NCBI GenBank assembly: GCA_900547095.1
Contig: URFG01000002.1
Span: 124,001-188,000 of the forward strand
From: an uncultured Oscillospiraceae bacterium
Lineage (GTDB): Bacteria; Bacillota; Clostridia; Oscillospirales; Acutalibacteraceae
Reading direction: 5' to 3'
Length of the DNA: 64,000 bases
Part shown: positions 60,036 through 64,000 of the stretch, in pieces
How positions within the stretch are numbered: position 1 is the stretch's first letter
Layout of the letters: each line of letters begins with the position of its first letter
Notes under the pieces: model-generated
The model's input: only the letters and a program-made list of their open reading frames with translations
The model's database searches: none
What the model was told of the DNA's origin: nothing
Translations under genes and position numbers: made by a program

Positions 60036-60298
60036 TCTTCAAGTATACCGTTCTCTCTTAAAATTCTTAAAAAAACATCTATCTCATTAAGTGCGAGAAC
60101 CGATGAAATATTGAAAAAATCCGCTAAGGAATTAAAAAGCTGTTCGTTGGTTTTTTCACCGCTTTTAAGCTCCCGCCAAAGGAAAGCGGCGGAGTTGTTA
60201 AGCTTGATAAGCTTATTAAAATGCAAAGACGGATCAGTACAAACAACTATATTTTCACCCGCAACATTTTTAATATCGAAGCATTCTTTTATTTTCAC
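60032..60298 (-). CDS. PqqD-family protein (RiPP recognition element-like)
   Basis: 88 residues from GTG 60298, chosen because GGAGGG stands six bases upstream; an in-frame ATG at 60328 lies before that ribosome site and is unlikely. ILNNSAAFLWRELK-like core (KLNNSAAFLWREL) and EIDVFLRILRENGIL tail match the PqqD winged-helix fold, which usually binds leader peptides of ribosomal natural products. Coupled to the ABC exporter gene by a four-base overlap and driven by the promoter at 60343-60371. Confidence 0.8.
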   Translation of the reverse strand: MKIKECFDIKNVAGENIVVCTDPSLHFNKLIKLNNSAAFLWRELKSGEKTNEQLFNSLADFFNISSVLALNEIDVFLRILRENGILEE

Positions 60299-60328
60299 CG
60301 CAAACCCTCCAGATGTGAATAAATACAC

Positions 60329-60357
60329 TTGCTTTTTTATTAATTATATAATAAAAT
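60329..60357 (+). promoter_or_regulatory. Promoter of the membrane-protein/nnrD genes
   Basis: TTGCTT (60329-60334), 17-base spacer, TAAAAT (60352-60357). It overlaps the minus-strand promoter at 60343-60371, so the two may compete. Confidence 0.55.
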
Positions 60358-60371
60358 GAAATATAATTCAA
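60343..60371 (-). promoter_or_regulatory. Promoter of the PqqD-ABC exporter operon
   Basis: Minus strand TTGAAT (60366-60371), 17-base spacer, TATAAT (60343-60348). Confidence 0.7.
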
Positions 60372-60391
60372 GTCGGATAAGGAGATTAATT

Positions 60392-60889
60392 ATGGATACG
60401 TTTCTTGAGCAATTGGTTGAAATGAAAAGAGGAGGAAAATACTATGCGCTTTTAGTCCTTTTATGGGCAGCGGCGATAGCCGTTTCAGTCCTTTTATTTC
60501 TGGTGTTACCGCCTTTAGCATTAGTAGGCGCCGCTCTGGCTTTTTACGGGGCATATTTTCTTTCTAAAATGCTTTTTGTGGAATATGAGTATATAATAAC
60601 CAATGATTGCGCCGATATTGATAAAATCACAGGAAAAAGTTCAAGAAAAAGAGAATTAAGCTTTGAGCTTTCGGGAGTTGAGAGCATAGAAAAGTTCAAT
60701 CCGCAGAAAAAATACGGTGCCGGATTTTCAAAAAAAGTAGTTGCCGCCGATTTTAACGATCCTAACGCGCTTGTTTTTATAATCAGAAAAGGCAATGAGA
60801 AAAATCTTCTTGTATTTGCACCTGACGACAGAATTAAAACCGCTATGAAAAAATTTATACCGAGAACCGTCAGCGGTTCCTTGCTTTAA
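60392..60889 (+). CDS. DUF6106-like membrane protein
   Basis: 165 residues from ATG 60392 (AAGGAG eight bases upstream; the frame is open further up to 60356). Residues 1-15 MDTFLEQLVEMKRGG, then two hydrophobic segments in about 17-60 (LLVLLWAAAIAVSVLLFLVL, LALVGAALAFYGAYFL), and a soluble C-terminal domain (ITNDCADIDKITGKS, LSGVESIEKFNP). A conserved Clostridia family of unknown function; DUF number is from memory. Followed five bases later by nnrD. Confidence 0.7.
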   Translation: MDTFLEQLVEMKRGGKYYALLVLLWAAAIAVSVLLFLVLPPLALVGAALAFYGAYFLSKMLFVEYEYIITNDCADIDKITGKSSRKRELSFELSGVESIEKFNPQKKYGAGFSKKVVAADFNDPNALVFIIRKGNEKNLLVFAPDDRIKTAMKKFIPRTVSGSLL

Positions 60890-60894
60890 AAAAG

Positions 60895-61761
60895 ATGAAT
60901 AGTAAAGAATATGCTTACGGTTTGTGTAAAATTACAAAAACCGTAAAAAGAGAAAAAGATTCCCATAAAGGAACTTTCGGCACAGTGCTTTCTATTTGCG
61001 GAAGTTACGGATTTTGCGGAGCCTCTGTGCTTTCGGCAAAAGCTGCTTTGAGATCGGGAGCGGGACTTATAAAAGCTTTTATCTGCGATAAAAATTATAC
61101 CGCTTTTTGTTCTGCTTTAAGCGAAGCGGTCGTAATTCCTTGTAAAACGGGGGAAAGCGGTGAGCCTGTAATCAAAGAAAATTTGCTAATAAGAGAACTT
61201 GAAAATTGCAGCAGCGTGCTTTTCGGCTGCGGAACAGGGAAATCCGATAATATTAAAAACAGCCTTAAAACCGTTCTTCAAAATTCTTCCTCTCCGATAA
61301 TTCTTGACGCCGACGGAATAAATCTCTTATCTATGGATATAAATATAATCAGGGAAATAAAAGCTCCTTTGATTATTACGCCTCATCCTAAAGAAATGTC
61401 AAGACTGACGAATCTAAGCGTGGAAGAAATTCAAAGCGACAGAATAGGCAAAGCCCGCAGATTTGCTGAAGATTATAACTGCACTGTGGTACTTAAAGGC
61501 TGTAATACCGTAGTTGCACTGCCGGGCGGCGAAGTGTTTTTAAACAAAACAGGAAACCCCGGTATGGCAACGGGCGGCAGCGGAGATGTGCTTGCGGGAA
61601 TTATCGCTTCGCTTTCGGCGCAGGGATATTCTGAAAAAGACGCGGCTGTGACGGGCGTATATGTCCATTCCTTTGCTGCGGATATTGCGGCAAAAAAATA
61701 TACCGAACGGTCGCTTTTGCCGTCGGATATTATTGAGGAGCTTAAAAATATTTCCTATTAA
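60895..61761 (+). CDS. nnrD: ADP-dependent NAD(P)H-hydrate dehydratase
   Basis: 288 residues, ribokinase-like fold of the YjeF C-terminal/CARKD family. GTFGTVLSICGSYGFCGAS, ILDADGINLLS, ITPHPKEMSRLT and GNPGMATGGSGDVLAGII are the diagnostic segments. Converts the damaged hydrated cofactor NAD(P)HX back to NAD(P)H. The epimerase domain (NnrE) is not fused here. Within the plus-strand run 60392-62262. Confidence 0.92.
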   Translation: MNSKEYAYGLCKITKTVKREKDSHKGTFGTVLSICGSYGFCGASVLSAKAALRSGAGLIKAFICDKNYTAFCSALSEAVVIPCKTGESGEPVIKENLLIRELENCSSVLFGCGTGKSDNIKNSLKTVLQNSSSPIILDADGINLLSMDINIIREIKAPLIITPHPKEMSRLTNLSVEEIQSDRIGKARRFAEDYNCTVVLKGCNTVVALPGGEVFLNKTGNPGMATGGSGDVLAGIIASLSAQGYSEKDAAVTGVYVHSFAADIAAKKYTERSLLPSDIIEELKNISY

Positions 61762-61779
61762 AAATTTAGGGGAGATTTT

Positions 61780-62262
61780 TTGAAAAAGCTTTTAATGCCT
61801 TTACTTGTTCTTTTTATTTTTTGCGGATGCTCTTCAAAGAATGCGAGCAACCCCAAGGTTTCGGGAATTGAATTTGACGCAAAGATCACCTATAATGACA
61901 ATTCGTATGTCTGCTCGATAGAGCTTGAAAACTCGGGAGATATGAAAGCCGAGGTTAAAAAACCGTCAAATCTTGCGGGACTCAAAGTTTTAAGAAAAGA
62001 CGGAAAGACCACAGCCGAATATCTCGGTATTAAGCAGGAAATTGACGATCTGCCCGTAGACAATGCGGCGGATATCATTCTTAAATGCTATGAGTCTGTT
62101 ACCGAAGGAGAAAAAGAGGGCAGCGACAATTTTACAAGCTCCGGCAAAATAGGTGATATTGAATATGTTTACACCTATTCGCCTTTAGGGCTTCCTATCT
62201 CGCTTTCGGTTCCCGATAAAAATTTAAAAGCCGAATTTTATAACGTAACAGCAGAAAAATAA
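61780..62262 (+). CDS. Putative lipoprotein of unknown function
   Basis: 160 residues from a TTG start (AGGGGAG five bases upstream). The N-terminus KKLLMPLLVLFIFCGCSSK carries a lipobox with Cys at about 17, so the protein is lipid-anchored outside the membrane. The rest is beta-rich (GIEFDAKITYNDNSYVCSIELENSGDM, TSSGKIGDIEYVYTYSPLGLP). It resembles small LolA/DUF-type lipoproteins but no firm family is recognised. End of the plus-strand run. Confidence 0.65.
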   Translation: MKKLLMPLLVLFIFCGCSSKNASNPKVSGIEFDAKITYNDNSYVCSIELENSGDMKAEVKKPSNLAGLKVLRKDGKTTAEYLGIKQEIDDLPVDNAADIILKCYESVTEGEKEGSDNFTSSGKIGDIEYVYTYSPLGLPISLSVPDKNLKAEFYNVTAEK

Positions 62263-62289
62263 AAAATGCCGCATAAAACGGCATTTTTT
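62261..62289. terminator. Bidirectional terminator
   Basis: AAAAAATGCCG / CGGCATTTTTT, 11 pairs, seven-base loop, between convergent genes. Confidence 0.88.
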
Positions 62290-62836
62290 ATTTAGTAATA
62301 TTATTCACATATTCGGAAATTTCTTCGGTTTTCTTAATAGCTTCGCTTTCTTTGTTTTTTATCTCTTCTTTGGCAGTATTAAGCGAATTTGAAAGCTTGT
62401 CGATATTATCCGTAAATTCTTCGGTGGTTTTTATAAGATTTGATTTAATACTGTCAAGAGTTTGATGAGCAGTATCGATAGAATTGAAATTCTTTTCAAT
62501 TTCTTCTTTAACTGCCGCTAAGTTTTCTTCGCTTGATTTTATCACGGAGCGGGCATTTGACTGAGCAACAAGATAAAGCTTTCCAATGTTTTTGGACATC
62601 TGATCGATCTGCGCTTTTTTATTTTCATAGCTTTCAAGCTGAGCTTTGATATTTTCTTTAGAATTTTCAAGCTCCGAAATTTTATTTTTAAGTTCGGAAA
62701 TAGTATCGTTAAGATCTGAGATCTGTGATTTTAAATTCTTTTCTTCCGCCGCAAAATCTTTATGTGATTTTTCTATGTAAGAAAGAACATCTTCACAATT
62801 AAACCCGAAAAAAGATTTTCTGAATCCGATCGACAT
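62288..62836 (-). CDS. DivIVA-like coiled-coil protein
   Basis: 182 residues from ATG 62836, chosen because AAAGGG ends nine bases upstream; an ATG nine bases earlier abuts the ribosome site. The N-terminus MSIGFRKSFFGFNCEDVLSYIEK resembles the membrane-binding end of DivIVA/GpsB-like proteins. Residues 25-180 are almost continuous heptad coiled coil, rich in Lys, Glu and Asn. Role in cell shape or division is inferred only from that architecture. Own promoter at 62867-62895. Confidence 0.65.
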   Translation of the reverse strand: MSIGFRKSFFGFNCEDVLSYIEKSHKDFAAEEKNLKSQISDLNDTISELKNKISELENSKENIKAQLESYENKKAQIDQMSKNIGKLYLVAQSNARSVIKSSEENLAAVKEEIEKNFNSIDTAHQTLDSIKSNLIKTTEEFTDNIDKLSNSLNTAKEEIKNKESEAIKKTEEISEYVNNITK

Positions 62837-62866
62837 TTTATTCATCCCTTTATCTTTAATAATACT

Positions 62867-62895
62867 ATTTTATATGCTTACGCTCTTTTTGTCAA
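62867..62895 (-). promoter_or_regulatory. Promoter of the DivIVA-like gene
   Basis: Minus strand TTGACA (62890-62895), 17-base spacer, TAAAAT (62867-62872). Confidence 0.8.
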
Positions 62896-62942
62896 TAGAT
62901 AAATTATTTTGTTAAATTTTTATTAAGTATTTTGAAAACTCA

Positions 62943-62970
62943 TTGACTTTATATGTTTTTTTGGTATAAT
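62943..62970 (+). promoter_or_regulatory. Promoter of pckG
   Basis: TTGACT (62943-62948), 16-base spacer, TATAAT (62965-62970). Confidence 0.82.
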
Positions 62971-63017
62971 GTATAAGGCAGAAATTTGGAAGATATTTCT
63001 TAAAAGGAGAAATTATT

Positions 63018-64000
63018 ATGACTGAAAACAAAACTGTTTTAAAGTGGCTTGAAGAAGTCAAAGAACTTGTTACGCCTGACAAAGTCGTTTGGATCGACGG
63101 CAGCGAGGAGCAGCTTGAAGCTATCCGCAAAGAAGCTGTTGAATCGGGCGAGATGATAAAGCTCAATGAAGAAAAGCTTCCGGGCTGTTTTCTTCACAGA
63201 ACCCGTCCTAACGATGTTGCGCGTGTAGAGGACAGAACCTTTATTTGTTCAAGAAAAGAGGAAAATGCCGGCCCTACAAATAACTGGTGCGATCCTCAGG
63301 AAATGTATAAAAAGCTTTACAATATAGCAAGAGGTTCTTATAAAGGAAGAACAATGTATATCATTCCTTTCTCTATGGGACCGATCGGATCTCCTCTTGC
63401 AAAAGCAGGAATTGAAGTAACCGATTCTAAATATGTTGTTCTTAATATGGCTATTATGACAAGGGTAGGACAGAAAGTCCTCGATGTTTTAGGCGACTCT
63501 AACGACTGGGTAAGAGGTCTTCACGCTTCCTGCGATATCGATCCCGAAAAGCGTTATATATGCCAGTTCCCCGAGGATAATACAATTATTTCCGTTAACT
63601 CTGCTTACGGCGGTAACGTTCTTCTCGGTAAAAAATGCTTCGCTCTTCGTATAGCTTCTTATCAGGGCTGGAAAGAGGGTTGGATGGCTGAGCATATGCT
63701 TATTTTGGGTCTTCAGAATTCTAAGGGCGAAATTAAATATATTGCAGCTGCTTTCCCGTCTGCCTGCGGAAAGACCAACCTTGCAATGCTTATTCCGCCC
63801 GAGTATCTCCGCAAGAAAGGCTATAAGATCTGGACTGTCGGCGATGATATTTCCTGGATGAAGATCGGAAAAGACGGAAGACTTTATGCTATCAATCCTG
63901 AGAACGGATTCTTCGGTGTGGCTCCCGGAACTAACGCTCACTCAAACTTCAATGCTCTTGAGAGCACCAAGAAGAACACTATTTTCACAAATGTTGCTCT
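63018..64000 (+). CDS. pckG: Phosphoenolpyruvate carboxykinase (GTP), 5' part
   Basis: First 327 codons; the gene runs past the window end. It interconverts oxaloacetate and PEP with GTP/GDP. AAAGGAG is eight bases upstream of ATG 63018. Visible landmarks: GCFLHRTRPNDVARVEDRTFICS, PFSMGPIGSPLAKAGIEVTDS, NSAYGGNVLLGKKCFALR, and the P-loop AAFPSACGKTNLAM (residues 244-257) of the GTP-type family, then WTVGDDISWMK and GVAPGTN. In fermenting Clostridia it often runs in the PEP-to-oxaloacetate direction towards succinate; not decidable here. Confidence 0.96.
   Translation, partial: MTENKTVLKWLEEVKELVTPDKVVWIDGSEEQLEAIRKEAVESGEMIKLNEEKLPGCFLHRTRPNDVARVEDRTFICSRKEENAGPTNNWCDPQEMYKKLYNIARGSYKGRTMYIIPFSMGPIGSPLAKAGIEVTDSKYVVLNMAIMTRVGQKVLDVLGDSNDWVRGLHASCDIDPEKRYICQFPEDNTIISVNSAYGGNVLLGKKCFALRIASYQGWKEGWMAEHMLILGLQNSKGEIKYIAAAFPSACGKTNLAMLIPPEYLRKKGYKIWTVGDDISWMKIGKDGRLYAINPENGFFGVAPGTNAHSNFNALESTKKNTIFTNVA

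Noticed and set aside
1..64000. CRISPR arrays, rRNA operons, standard tRNA genes, ordinary insertion sequences.
   Set aside because: No regularly spaced repeats, no rRNA signatures, no cloverleaf besides the tmRNA, and no transposase gene were seen.

Overview
The window is a low-GC, gene-dense bacterial chromosome segment. It most likely comes from an anaerobic, spore-forming Clostridia (an Oscillospiraceae/Ruminococcaceae-like gut bacterium); this is inferred from gene content, not from a marker gene. The evidence is: both dipicolinate synthase subunits (DpaA, DpaB), a SPOCS/DUF3794-LysM protein, two [FeFe]-hydrogenase-type proteins with a SpoIIE-type phosphatase, a secreted esterase with a dockerin-like motif, and Firmicutes-style ribosome binding sites and intrinsic terminators.

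Layout. 1-1.7 kb: 3' part of leuS. 2.0-10.3 kb (minus): one operon pheA-aroB-aroC-aroEK-aroQ-aroA-tyrA-aroF carrying every step from erythrose-4-phosphate to chorismate plus the Phe and Tyr branches. It is preceded by a perfect promoter, a 23-residue leader peptide with a Phe-Tyr-Tyr-Tyr run, and mutually exclusive hairpins ending in a terminator, i.e. a transcription attenuator. 10.3-14.0 kb (plus): a 1228-residue secreted esterase with a dockerin-like motif, expressed from a divergent promoter. 14.1-15.0 kb: smpB and tmRNA (ssrA).

15.0-28.2 kb is a foreign island inserted at the 3' end of ssrA. An 11-bp direct repeat of the tmRNA terminus marks both ends, and the right end cuts off a ParR-like gene. 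The island carries a zinc-finger HNH-like protein, a TnpV-like gene, a three-gene restriction-modification-like operon (two adenine methylase homologues and a GIY-YIG/T5orf172-SF2 helicase), a tyrosine recombinase, an AbiH-family protein, a sigma-like factor, a DUF6076-like protein, a cysteine-rich VLP protein and a ParM-like actin. Between the recombinase and the methylases lies a 273-bp segment bounded by 20-bp inverted repeats. It contains a strong promoter that points away from the methylases, and a terminator. This looks like an invertible ON/OFF promoter switch caught in the OFF orientation and is the most interesting feature of the window.

28.4-31.1 kb: a polar amino acid ABC importer with a YerC/TrpR-like regulator. 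31-34.5 kb: the SPOCS-LysM protein and a Na/Pi cotransporter. 34.6-41 kb: a large glycoside hydrolase, divergent ROK kinase and SIS isomerase, and a Na+/solute symporter. 41-47.7 kb: a LysR regulator, a small kinase, and a hydrogenase module (two [2Fe-2S] proteins, a PAS-containing sensory [FeFe] hydrogenase, a PP2C/SpoIIE phosphatase, a group B [FeFe] hydrogenase). 47.7-50.3 kb (minus): dpaB, dpaA and a CCA-adding enzyme. 50.4-54.9 kb (plus): murC, an AlaX-like editing protein, prmA and prfB. 55-57.9 kb: a frameshifted CAT-like acyltransferase, class II fructose bisphosphate aldolase and an SGNH hydrolase. 57.9-62.8 kb: pyrophosphatase, an ABC exporter with a PqqD-like protein, a DUF6106-like membrane protein, NAD(P)HX dehydratase, a lipoprotein and a DivIVA-like coiled coil. 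63.0-64.0 kb: 5' part of GTP-dependent PEP carboxykinase. No CRISPR array, rRNA or standard tRNA gene was seen.
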